This document shows, piece after piece, positions 44,411 to 54,680 of a stretch of 64,000 nucleotides of DNA. The position numbers were made by a program, and so were the translations under genes. This DNA is from Corythucha ciliata (lineage: Eukaryota; Arthropoda; Insecta; Hemiptera; Tingidae). The stretch's first letter is position 1; every line of letters starts with the position of its first letter. The stretch spans positions 21,243,009 through 21,307,008 of the forward strand of contig CM075938.1 in NCBI GenBank assembly GCA_038030265.1, given 5' to 3'. The notes under the pieces were generated by a model. It had not been told where the DNA came from and did not search any database. It worked only from the letters and a program-made list of their open reading frames with translations.

Positions 44411-47400
44411 TCCCACATTCCAGCCACCAGGACTGTGAAGAAGAGGAAGGTGCTGAGTCATGAATCATCCGTGGCTCGCTCCAAACCCTCAATTTCGCAC
44501 CTATTCATCCTCCGAAACTTTCAATTTCGTGCTTTATTTATTTTTTATTTTTTTAGCCCTAATACTTCAATCTCGAAACTATTAACTCCATGAGGCTCGC
44601 AATGCCGTGGCTGAATTATGCTTCTTAACATGCAATGCTGTGGCTATTTATAACTAAAACATCCATTTAGTGACTGTCTTACCCCTTGGCATTTCCAGTT
44701 TCACGGCCACGTATCCCTCAAAGCGTCTGTGACGTTGACAGTGCGACATCTGTTGTCTCCTCAGTCACTGTTTGACCCAAATCCCATGCAGTTTCGAGCA
44801 TTGCCAAACTGCGTAACCAAGCAGCCACTAATAGAAGCAGAATCTCCATTGCCTATTGTGTTTAGGGTTGGTGAAGGGGTCCAGTGGAAAGTTACTCTCC
44901 ACCCCCCCCCCACAATACTTCGCTACCATGTTGCATTGTAAGGTTCGCGACTGTTTTTATCTTCCACTCGGGAAGCACTGTGAAAACGTGAGAGAGGAGA
45001 AAAGAAAAAGAAAAGAGGTCTTATCATACAACTCGAAAAAGATTACAGACATCCACGAACCGCACAATTTTACAAAGTCCCCCCCCCCTCTACCAACCAC
45101 TTCACCACTATCCCCATGGGAACGCGATACTTTTGTAATTCAAGAAGCTGTACACGCGGTGCCTCTCAACCTCATCGTATTCAGAACTTCTTCAAATGGG
45201 GTGAACTGTACAGTTTTACCTCTCGGGGGTCTCAATTCTTGGAAAAGCCAACAACTTTTTTAACCCCACTGCACCTTTCACGCTCACTCCTTCGTCCCCT
45301 CCCCTTCAGCACCTTTCAATACAGAAGACTTCGTCGTTCGTTTCGACGTTTTCATCCTCCTCGGGTTATTACGGCGACAAGGACGATGAAGGTGAAAATC
45401 TAAAACGCAGGTGCCGAGTTGCCAAGAGGTGGAGTTCCAAGTTCTCAATTAATTTTCTAATTCAACCCCCCCCCCCTCACTAAATCACCACACTTGGTGC
45501 GGAGGTGTTATAATAGTGGTGTGCTGAGAAGGCGAGGGATTCTTGAACTGCAAAAAGGATATAATGAACTGCAGGGGAGGTGGGGATATAATGAAAGGTA
45601 TTAAGCTTCCCAAAAGGCTGTGAGAGGCCTCTTTCAACCCAGTGCTGTGTTGTTTGGGACCCGGACTATGTAATTTTAAAGGATTTAGGTCTCTCTCATC
45701 CAAGACCCTGGGGGACAATGATGGTCGTCGCCCAGTGCAGGGGGGGGGGGAGACTAGAAGAGACCGTCAAAATTAAAGGGAAGTGAGTGGACGAGGAGGA
45801 AAAAAATATTCTGAAAACGCCTTGGAAAGGTGTGAATGTGAGGCTGTAAACAAGGCGTTTTTCTTTACAACAGAAGACGATGTTTCTGAATTTATTGTGG
45901 TGGGTCTGGTTTTGTATACCTGCAGATGAAGACGCTTTGCAGTCTGTTTAGCGACTGTAGGAAGGGGAAAAAGTTGAGTGTGAGATTGAACTTCCCGAGT
46001 AATTTATGCATTCAGACATGAACAGAAACAACCTAAAACCTGGTGGTGGCCACATCTCAGATTACAAAATCAGTGCCAGTCTTTTTGAAATGATTTATTA
46101 AGGGCTTTGAACTTCACCGATTTGCTCCACTTTTTTGATTTGTAGCGCAAAGGCTAAGTGGGGGGGGGGATGTTAAAAAGTCAGCGTGTAATTTCCTACA
46201 GTGACAGGCCTTTCCCCAAAAAGGAAAGGATATTAACCTTTTTTTTCATCATCACATCCTGAAATTCCAGTAGCTTTGTTCCTATCAAAAAGCGTCTAAT
46301 TTCAAACATTCACTTTTGGGGGTCCATTACTCGCTGACTGATGGAGAGCCCTGCCGACTCGCCCCCCCCCCCATCGTTCACCAGCATCACAGTGTGTGGT
46401 CGGGTTCTTCTTCTCTATACCAAACTACAAATCTCATCACCCGCAAAACCGTGGATGAGAAGAGAGAGATGAAGAAAATGATGAGAGGCACCTCGTCCTG
46501 AAGAGGTGGCCAACCGTGAGGGGGGGGGGGAGAAGGTCTCAAATTGAAAAATTAAAAATCCTCGCCGCCTTCACCCTATCAAAGGTGCTTCTTGGCAATC
46601 AAAATTTCATTAAGAGTTAGATAAAGGGGGGAAAGAAGAGACTCTTCTACGACTTTCTCTCTCTCATTTTGGAGCTGTCAGAAAAAAAGGGAAAGACCAG
46701 TGGAGGAGGGGGGTGAGGCGCTTGACAGACTGTTGAGGATTCGAAAGGTATTAAAGGGAGGATCCCCCCCTCCTGCCAGCCAAGAGCCACAGTACCCCTT
46801 AAGGCTCATCACACTCGAGCCCACAAGGAGCGTTTTTCGTGTTCTGAGGGGTGATGAAGAAGAGTGTGATTCAATTATTGTCGGTGCCTGAACAAAGCCT
46901 CTGCTTCCTCCCCTCCCTACCACCATGCAAGACCGTACACCTCCACAACATCTGTGGAGACCGGGAGGTAGGACAGTTTCTTTTGGAGTCCAGAAGAAGG
47001 CAATTACACGCCGTTTACCGGGGGCCCTTCTAGAAAAGATGAGAGGGAATGAGCAAAGATATATTTTCATCCTTTTTCAGGGCGTTTTTTCCAATTCCGC
47101 GCTCTAATTTTTTTCTTCATTAGAACCGCCAGAACTCGCTAATTACAAATGTAATGAACTTTACGACCGGACAGTTCTCTCACACCTTTTTCTTACGTGC
47201 GTACGACCTGTGCAGCTTAGAAAGGTCATGAGATGTTTAAGGTCACGCCGCGGGTAAAAGGTTTTTAATTACTTTTCGCATTAATACGGTGAAATGAATC
47301 GGACTCCCTCCCCCCCTTGAGTGTCTATGAGAGTGGATGGAAACCGGCTGAGTTTTTTTGTAACAGCGAGAGCCAATTTTGCAGCGTCCACAAGCAGGAG

Positions 47401-48489
47401 CCTGAAAACCTCCTGAGAGGCGGAGCTTGACGACAACCGCGAGGTCTTCGGCAGAGGCTTCACTTTGACGCAAGCCCTGCACCGGCACAGCCGTTGCCAA
47501 GAGCACCAAAAAAACAAACGACTTAAAAAAGGATCAGAGCAGCGGACAGCCACCACTACACCGGAGAAAACCCCCGCCTGGAATTCCTACCTGCCTGAAA
47601 AAGTGCCAAAATCATCGTGGAACCACGAGAAAAACTCCTTTAACGTCTCTTCTGATCAGAAAACCGTTTAGATTTTTGCCAAAAACGCCTAACATTTTAC
47701 TTTTGTTTTGTTTTTGAAGTATTCCGATCTGGCAATGAGCCGAACGCTGTTTAAGACTCCCTCGGGCCATGCTCAACAGACAAATTCAGACGGCTCCGGC
47801 GAGGACGCGATTATCACCTCTCGAAGTGAGGCAAAATGGATGTTTTGCTTTGTTCGTAGGTTTTGGTAGATTTTCTCGATTCTGGAGAAGCCCAGCGAGG
47901 TCAGCTTGCGACGAGGCACTTCCTTAGACTTCAAAGCTTTCGATTTATGATGAGCTGTCAGAGCTACAGCTCGTAGACATTGCATGGTCTGTTCCAGAGT
48001 CAAGAACATCAGCCGAAACTAACGACAATGCGAAACGATAATTTTCGACTCCTTTCAGAGGCTCTGACGGCCTCCTTCAGTGCGTTTTGGCCTGCGATGA
48101 GGAGCACTCCACAATTGATCATTTTCCGAGGGAGTCACAAACCGCGCCCGGTTCAAATCGAAACTTTAAGAAAAAAAATACTCCCCAAAAACCACCGAAA
48201 TCACCCAGGCAAAGGACAAATCTGGCGAAAATAGCCAAAATTGGACGATGCTATACGTTGTACTGGGGGTTTTCGACTCAGGAAATCAGTAATTTTCACG
48301 GAAGAATCAGGCACATAATCTATACTGCCCTGGAGTTCAAGGATGAACCTGATGGAGTGTTTGTCGGGGCTCACCTCCACTGTTGTATCGCTCCCCACCC
48401 CACTCCACCAAGCGCGGTGAAAAGTGAACAACATATCGACCAGTGGCAACGGAGAGTGCACCTGGACGACGTGTGGGCCACAGGATCCC

Positions 48490-48920
48490 AGTGATATTGG
48501 GTTTTGAAGGAGAAAAATCCGAGATATTAGGTTTTGTAGGAGTAAAAACCCGAGAAACTGAGGGGATGTAAGGACTACAATGACGTAATTTGGTTTTTGA
48601 ATGATCCACATTGGTTTTTCGAACAAGTGAAACCCGCAAAAATGATTCGGAGCCAAAGTCATGAAATGTGGTTTTAGAAAGAGAAAAAATGCATGAAATT
48701 GAGATTTGAACGAACCAAATCCACAAAATTCAGTCTTACACGGGTAAAATTGGGGTTTAAAATAACCAAAATCGCAAAACTTGATTTTGAAAGAGCCAAA
48801 TTAGTTTTTAAGATTAACAAAACCTGCGAAATTGATTTTAGAACGAGTTAAAGCCACAAAATCTGGAATTTCATAAATACTAAATCCCCGAATTTGAGTT
48901 TTGAAGGAGCTGACTGTGTG
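48490..48920 (-). repeat. 30 bp-family array
   Basis: Units like CCGCAAAAATGATTCGGAGC, CATGAAATTGAGATTTGAAC and CGAACCAAATCCACAAAATT recur at 30-40 bp. Open frames across it are repeat artefacts. Confidence 0.65.
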
Positions 48921-50993
48921 AAGTGGCTAACTGGAAATTCGGCCCCACCAAAAGGGCTCGACAGCAACAAACGGGGAGGGGAGGGCGGTGAGAACATCAA
49001 AAGTTCAGGCGTTTCAACCATCAACTCCTGTAAAGAAGCCCAATAGAAGCGTCAATAAAGGTTAACCCTAGAACTCTTCCTCACTTCCCCACACCCGTTT
49101 TTTCGTGTAATTTGCCTGTCTTCACGCCTTTTGTTTTAATAATCGGTTTCAGTCCGTGATTCGAAGAAAATAACGCACAAAAAAGATACCCAATGGTCAA
49201 AATAAAATCATCAAATTAGCTCTTTTCAAAATTGTTAGTGGGAGGATTGCTTTACGTCATCCCGCCCGCCGCACATAACACCACCGGGAAGTCAAAACCT
49301 TTGAAAAAAAAAACATAAAAAATAAAAAACTGCCGAGAGGAACAAAAAAGGGGCGTTTTGATGAGTGCGCAATAAAACCTGACCATCGGCAACAAAAACA
49401 AAAAAATTGCTTTGGGTTAAATGGGCATTTTCAGGTGTGTGAGTGGGGGAAGTGCCCTCCCGACCAACAGCTTCAGGGAAACATTTTTTTTACCTTTTGT
49501 TTTTAATGAGCCCTCTCAGTCAAAGTTACATTTTCAAGCCCTCCACCAACCACCACCGCCACTTTCACCCATGCCGTGGACCTTAATAACGGAGTAAAAG
49601 GCATCATAGGTAGCTCTTCACCAACACTATACACAGGCACCTGCACCGTGATGGAACGTACCCATCTTCGAGGTACATCTACTCACACCACACACCTTTC
49701 CCTGGCAATCCTGAGAAATGGTCCAGGTTTATAATGATGGGGGGGGGGGGACGTAATTGGGTTCTGTCAACACTGCAGGGTGGTGGTGGAGTGTGATTGT
49801 TGAGATAAAAATGTGTGATCCTGAAAATTCCTGTCGAATTAATTCAACCTCAAAGGGTATATATGTATATAGAAGAGGAATTCATTCCTTTATCCGTTGA
49901 TTTTATCGTCATCCCGCCCTTCTTTATAACATTCCTACGTCTAAGCAACCTCTCCTCCACCCCAACCCCATTCGTATTTGCCATGGGATTCTCTCTCTTG
50001 AATTTCTGACCACGATTCTCGCTATTATTGGTCAAACAACAATTCAGCTTCCTGTTGTGAAGAAGGGCTCGTAATTTCTGTGAATATTAATAGATTACTA
50101 CAAGTTGTAAAGATTAGAGTTGAAATTTGAGTTGGTCGTAGGTGGGAGAGGGGGATCTCTCAAAACCAGAAGACCTTCATCTGTTTGGGTGTTAATTATC
50201 ACGTACATTTTCTTCCCGGCGAGTTAAAATAATCAGCCCCGGGAATACACGCTGAGGCGGCACATCTTTTTTTCAAAAATTAACATTCGAAAAATCGTTA
50301 ATTGATCAACACCTCCTCCCTGCTACTGCCCTCTCCCCAAGACCCCTATATTTTGATACTTTCAAACCCGCGATTAATGCGGGAACGGGACCGACCTCCT
50401 CGGACACCCAAAAATTAGAGAGCGCCGTCAAAATACCCGCCTTTGAGGCGTGCTAGGGTAGTTCGTTGATGGTGGAGAGAGGAAGGGGCTTCAGATGAAA
50501 TTTTATTCCAACTTGGGGCTATTTCGTAATTAATTTGATTGCCCTCTGTCAACCCCGTACCCCCCCCCCCCAATCATCAAATCATAAGTTGAAAGCATTT
50601 TCTCTCCTCACCTGTGGACCATTAAAAGTAAATATTAATCCCTTCGCTTGAATATAATATCGAGTGACGAGCGAGAATAAAAAAAATAAATGAAAAAAAG
50701 ATTATCGCGAGCGTTGGTTGACACGAGGAATCTTTTTAAAAAATGTTGACACCGTCTCATAGTGGGTGTCACACAATTTTTTTTTCTTCCCTGGGTGGCT
50801 TATAGAGAGACTCCCTCCCCAATCATTGTGGTTATGTTGGAAAAGGTAGAAGAAGTGGAGGGGGGTGGTGAGATTTTTATCAAAATTCTTTTCAAGGATC
50901 TCCCTTAACTCTAAAAACGAGGCGACGGACACAAAAAAGACACACACACGCACAAGAAAAAAACTGGTTGTTGTAAAATTGTTACAAGCTCAC

Positions 50994-51070
50994 CTGTCAA
51001 AATCAGTCAGTCTCGACGAGTCCCTGAATCCTTTAGCGAACGGATTGCTGTCAATCTTTAATTTAGTGAT
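50994..51070 (-). CDS. Tbx20/H15: T-box transcription factor (Tbx20/H15/midline), end of T-box
   Basis: This short exon of 77 bp (25 codons plus 2 bases) encodes I-T-K-L-K-I-D-S-N-P-F-A-K-G-F-R-D-S-S-R-L-T-D-F-D and the first two bases of the next Arg codon. The block ITKLKIDxNPFAKGFR is the near-invariant C-terminal end of every T-box and includes the last DNA-contacting helix. The acceptor is TTTGCAG at 51073-51071. The donor is GACAG|GTGAG at 50993. The split codon AG|A is completed exactly by the first base of the exon at 36540, giving DFDRDPMD, as in insect midline/H15 proteins. The frame, phase and protein continuity support the join although the intron is 14.45 kb. Confidence 0.96.
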
Positions 51071-51148
51071 CTGCAAAAGCACAACATTTTGAAAATTCTA
51101 TAAATTTTTTATTCAAATTTAACACACAAAAAAAACGCTCATACTCAC
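51071..51148 (-). other. 78 bp intron within the T-box coding region
   Basis: The intron has a GTGAGT donor at 51148 and a TTTGCAG acceptor at 51073-51071, and separates YQNQL from ITKLKID. Small size is common for arthropod introns. Removing it restores the conserved T-box sequence exactly. Confidence 0.95.
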
Positions 51149-51307
51149 CAGTTGATTCTGATAGGCCGTAACAGCGGTGAACACCGTTTCAGGGAATATG
51201 TGAGTCCTAAATTGCTCCTGCTCGAGATCGATAATTGGCCCACCCTGTTCGCGCCATTTGACTAGGTGAATTCTTGGTTGATACCTGTGCATCGAGTTTA
51301 GAACGAT
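51149..51307 (-). CDS. Tbx20/H15: T-box transcription factor (Tbx20/H15/midline), central T-box exon
   Basis: This exon of 53 codons starts [16 protein letters not shown] and ends [16 protein letters not shown]. Both are hallmark T-box blocks: the HRYQPRIH strand and the [11 protein letters not shown]-contacting region. The acceptor is ...CCCCCGCAG at 51310-51308 and the donor is CTG|GTGAGT at 51148, both phase 0. It therefore joins the upstream exon (ending GQ) and the next exon (starting ITKLKID) without loss. The middle segment ([16 protein letters not shown]) is a variable loop of the domain. The total fits a normal T-box with no missing blocks in this part. An intron of 6.46 kb separates it from the upstream exon and a 78 bp intron from the next. 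Confidence 0.97.
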
Positions 51308-53469
51308 CTGCGGGGGAAAAAAAAGAAAAGACGATTAGGGTAGAAACCCTAAAAATTGTGGACGAGACTGATCGTTCAACGGGGCAATTTTGTACGAAAA
51401 GGGAGAAAAATGAGGATTTCGCTCATTACACATCGGAATAATCCAGCGTTTTGATGCGGAGGAGGGAAAAACTGTCGTTTTCCCAGAAGATGAGGCGAGG
51501 AGTGGGGGAGCTCTGTAAAACGTGTTGGCAAATAATCCGAACGATTTCAAATCGCTAAAAGAAGGACGAGACGGGATGCTGTGGTATGAGCAGGGGGGAG
51601 CTTAGCTGGCATTATTCATGACGGAACAATTGCAGCGGAATAAATCCCCCTCTATCCATAACCAAAATGAACTTTTTTTTATGTACACAAGGGTAGGATA
51701 TGGAGAAGCTGGGAGCATACATTCAAACCACATAAAACTCTTTTCAAATGAATTAACGAGAGACCAGAAGCGCTTGTGCTCCCCTTCTATACCCTCCCCC
51801 AGAGCCAAGAAACAAACACCTTTCTGTTTGTCTATGTTAATTTGCCTCATGTTTGACTGACGTCCGGCACCCTCGGAGTTTGGCGACGGCGCGGCGGGAC
51901 GGGAGAGGGATAAGCAGATAAGGAGCATTAAAACGAATTGCTCGAGTTGATTTGTGAGAACCACACCCCTCCGGTCCATCCGTCTCCCATCTATAACTTC
52001 TTTCAAGTTCAGTGGTGCGCAGGTGTTTTGTGTGTGTGTGTGAGGAACAGTGGAAAAACAAAGAGACGAAAGAACAGATGCAACAAGAGAATGTGTGAGT
52101 GGTGTGATGTGGAAGATGATGCTTATTCGTGTCCCTCAAACTCATAGCTACGTCTAAAATTGTTGAGGGGGGGGGGGGGGCTGACTACGTCCAAAGTTAT
52201 GAACAACTTCGGGAAAAATTGAATGGACCAGATGGAAAACACACTACAACAGAGTTTTCTTGTTAATCACACCGCCCCCCTAATTATCGCCGAAAGGCTA
52301 CAACACCTGCATGGTGCTCTATGTGTAGAAGCTGCGGCCCCGAGTTACAGCTCCGAGCTCCATAGGTATCCCCTCCCTCCCACCGCACACATTCGCTTAC
52401 TGACTCGTGGTCACGCCAGCCATCTAGGTTAGGGGGAACTCAATCCCTTGTGGTGTACCGACTCCAGTGACGTCTCGACAGTCTTGAAGTTTCAATTACG
52501 TACTTTTTATCCTTTATCTTTTTATCTTACTCGTTCAGTTAACATTCATTGCTTTTTGATTGTATGCTCTTGTATGATTTATGTTCACATTCAAAATATA
52601 TACCGCTTACGCGTTTTCTTTCGAATACCGATTTCTTCAATAAAAAAGAAGAACATTAAAGTGGCGACGGGGATGAACGGTTTTCTTGTTCGCTTTGTTT
52701 AAGTCCGTGCTCGCGATCGCGTTCCCATGGCCGAAAATGCCGATGTATCACGGGCGTTGCTTACGCTTTTGTGTTTCGTTGCCTAGCGAATTCAGTTAAC
52801 AGTTTTTTCTGTAAAATGATTCGGGAGGGGGGAGTCTGGATACCAATTAGACCAATATATCACCGTTTTAAAGGCTAACTTCACCGAGTTTTCAGTGAAG
52901 AGAGGAAGCGGGGATGAATTATGCGCAGTTTTCTTTTTGAATAAGACGATATGAAAAACAGTAGGTCCGTGAAAAACAGTTTTTGACCATCGCATCGGAT
53001 CCTCCTCAGTTTCCAGGGGGGGGGGGGCTATTGTGAGCCGGTGGTACAGGGTGTACAACCTGATAAAAAATCAGCAGCTACAGGGTCCCGAACGCGAATG
53101 CGCTCGTTTCCTGGACTACATAGGCGTAGCCAGAGGGGAGAGTCTGGCTATCGAAAAACCAAGTTCTCCAATTTCACTCACTGAAAACACAAATTTTGCG
53201 CGTTCCACTCGCTAAAAAAAAAAGTATTTTCGCCGATGCATGTAAGCCTGACTTAACCTATTCGTAACTTTCATAAATACACCAGCGCTCATAAGGCGAC
53301 TAAGTGAAATGACCTGCTAAGGTATCCTTCAATATGCAACTGGGTTTCACTTCAATAATATTCATTCTGATTCTGATTCTCGCTACCACAATAAACAAAA
53401 CAACGCAAGTGACACCGGTCAGATGTTACCCCACATCTTAGTTAATCTTAGCTCGGCAAGAGCGCTAAT

Positions 53470-53854
53470 GTATTTATGAAAGATCTCAATAACGCATAAA
53501 ACCGCGAAAACGGCAGTATTCGTTTATTCACGTTTGTTTGTCCATTTATGTTTGATTAGCAATTCAAGCCCTTTGAACAACAAACAAACCTGAGTGCGCC
53601 TAGTTTCTCGCTTCCCGATCCATGAACGAAAACGTATGTTTAGCGGCATTATAAATGTGGATGTAACATCTTTTTTTTTTACGTTTGTTTAACCAAATTT
53701 TCAATTTCTTTAGCTAAGCAAACAAAAGATTTGTTTGGTGAAACGTAAACAAACGATTTACGTGTCCTCATATGGCGCTAAATAAACGAGCGTGAAAATA
53801 ACCTCACTCAAGTTTGTTCATTGTTCAAAGGGCTTGAAAGGCAATAAAAAAAAA

Positions 53855-53894
<40 letters not shown>

Positions 53895-53930
53895 TAAAAA
53901 AAAAAGATTTTTGGTTAAACAAACGATATT
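53470..53930. repeat. Dispersed AAACAAACG repeat containing a TAA microsatellite
   Basis: The same family as 480-720 (GTTTGTTTGTCC, AACAACAAACAAACC, CCATGAACGAAAACGT). A TAA/AAT microsatellite of about 12 repeats lies at 53857-53892. Confidence 0.7.
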
Positions 53931-53933
53931 TAA

Positions 53934-54247
53934 GGGGTCCATACACTAAGGGCCGCTTTATCAATTGTCGATTAAGGAATTTAAAGAACTGATTTAGACA
54001 AATCATCTGCGAAGCATGACGAAATATTTGGTCATGAAACAGATGAAGTTTTTAGTCAGCTCTTTAATCAACAATTGATAAAGCGGGCCTTACAATAATT
54101 ATTGCGCAATAAATGTCTACAATATTTAGTTTCCAGATGTTTACGGATAAAAACAATGGGTTGTTCAAAATACTATACAGCCCGGCAACACAACCCACAA
54201 ACGTTCAATTTTATTGCACAACCCCTACTTTGCGTATTATGGGCCGC
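53934..54247. mobile_element. TTAA-flanked MITE with GGGGTCCATA ends, copy 2
   Basis: It has the same ends and interior as 30252-30589 (GGGGTCCATACAC, ATTGCGCAATAAAT, ACAACCCACAAACGTTCA, ATGGGCCGC), flanked by TTAA (53930-53933, 54248-54251). It carries its own nested insertion but lacks the one found in copy 1. Its right end has lost the terminal TTGTACG part. Confidence 0.85.
53949..54090. mobile_element. 142 bp MITE nested in the TTAA MITE, TA target
   Basis: The ends AGGGCCGCTTTATCAATTGT and ACAATTGATAAAGCGGGCCT are inverted copies with TA on each side. Copy 1 of the host (30264-30275) reads across this position uninterrupted. A Tc1/mariner-like target. Confidence 0.85.
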
Positions 54248-54321
54248 TTAAGGCCCATTTTCACCAACAAAATTGATCTCGTGATTAGTTGTCAATAACG
54301 ACCCCTACGAATTCCTGATAT

Positions 54322-54478
54322 AATGACGTTTTCCATTTACATAATATTCCGCTTTGGAGCCGAGCATTTCCACCCGTCTTCTCTGTTACCATATGATATA
54401 ATTCAGAGAAGACGGGTGGAAATGTTCGGCTTCAGAGCGGAATTTTACGGAAATGGAAAATGCTATAAGTGTGACATT
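54322..54478. mobile_element. 157 bp inverted-repeat element
   Basis: CATTTCCACCCGTCTTCTCT and AGAGAAGACGGGTGGAAATG pair perfectly. Pairing continues outward with gaps through TTCCGCT/AGCGGAA and TTTTCCATTT/AAATGGAAAA. CGTGATTAGTTGT occurs as a direct repeat on both outer sides (near 54272 and 54484). Confidence 0.75.
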
Positions 54479-54539
54479 GTAATCGTGATTAGTTGTTGAT
54501 CGTGGTTTAAGAAGAGAGTGAAATCGGGGCTAAGACTAG

Positions 54540-54618
54540 AAATGTCGCTATAAACAAACGATTTCGCCCACGTGTAAGGTTAGGTTATGTGAACCTTGCC
54601 AAACCCATCAATGTTTGT

Positions 54619-54650
<32 letters not shown>

Positions 54651-54680
54651 GGTTTTTTTGTTTTTTTTTGTTTATTTTTT
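54540..54680. repeat. Dispersed AAACAAACG repeat containing a GTT microsatellite
   Basis: The family motif ATAAACAAACGATTTCGC is followed by GTT repeated about 12 times at 54614-54651, directly after GTTTGTTTGTT, the part of the repeat that could seed it. Confidence 0.7.

Larger units (their letters stand above)
36541..50993 (-). other. 14.45 kb last intron of the T-box gene
   Basis: The intron runs from the GTGAG donor after codon GAC-AG (50993) to the CAG acceptor at 36543-36541. I see no convincing extra T-box exon in it. It holds decayed arrays at 38640-39860 (50 bp family), 43620-44410 and 48490-48920 (30 bp family), a 20 bp palindrome at 43501-43520, and many G or C runs of 8 or more. 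Stretches 36600-38600, 39870-43600, 44600-47200 and 48930-50990 otherwise show only AT-rich simple sequence and short homopolymers. One minus-strand frame near 47246-47521 looks like a signal peptide and is treated as a finding, not a gene. Confidence 0.85.

Noticed and set aside
46678..47107. Overlapping frames on both strands
   Set aside because: Open in several frames at once because of locally higher GC content; no motif or splice evidence.
48087..48494. 135-codon plus-strand frame as a gene
   Set aside because: No recognisable domain, no splice support, and an overlapping antisense frame of similar length. Composition does not differ from surrounding intron.
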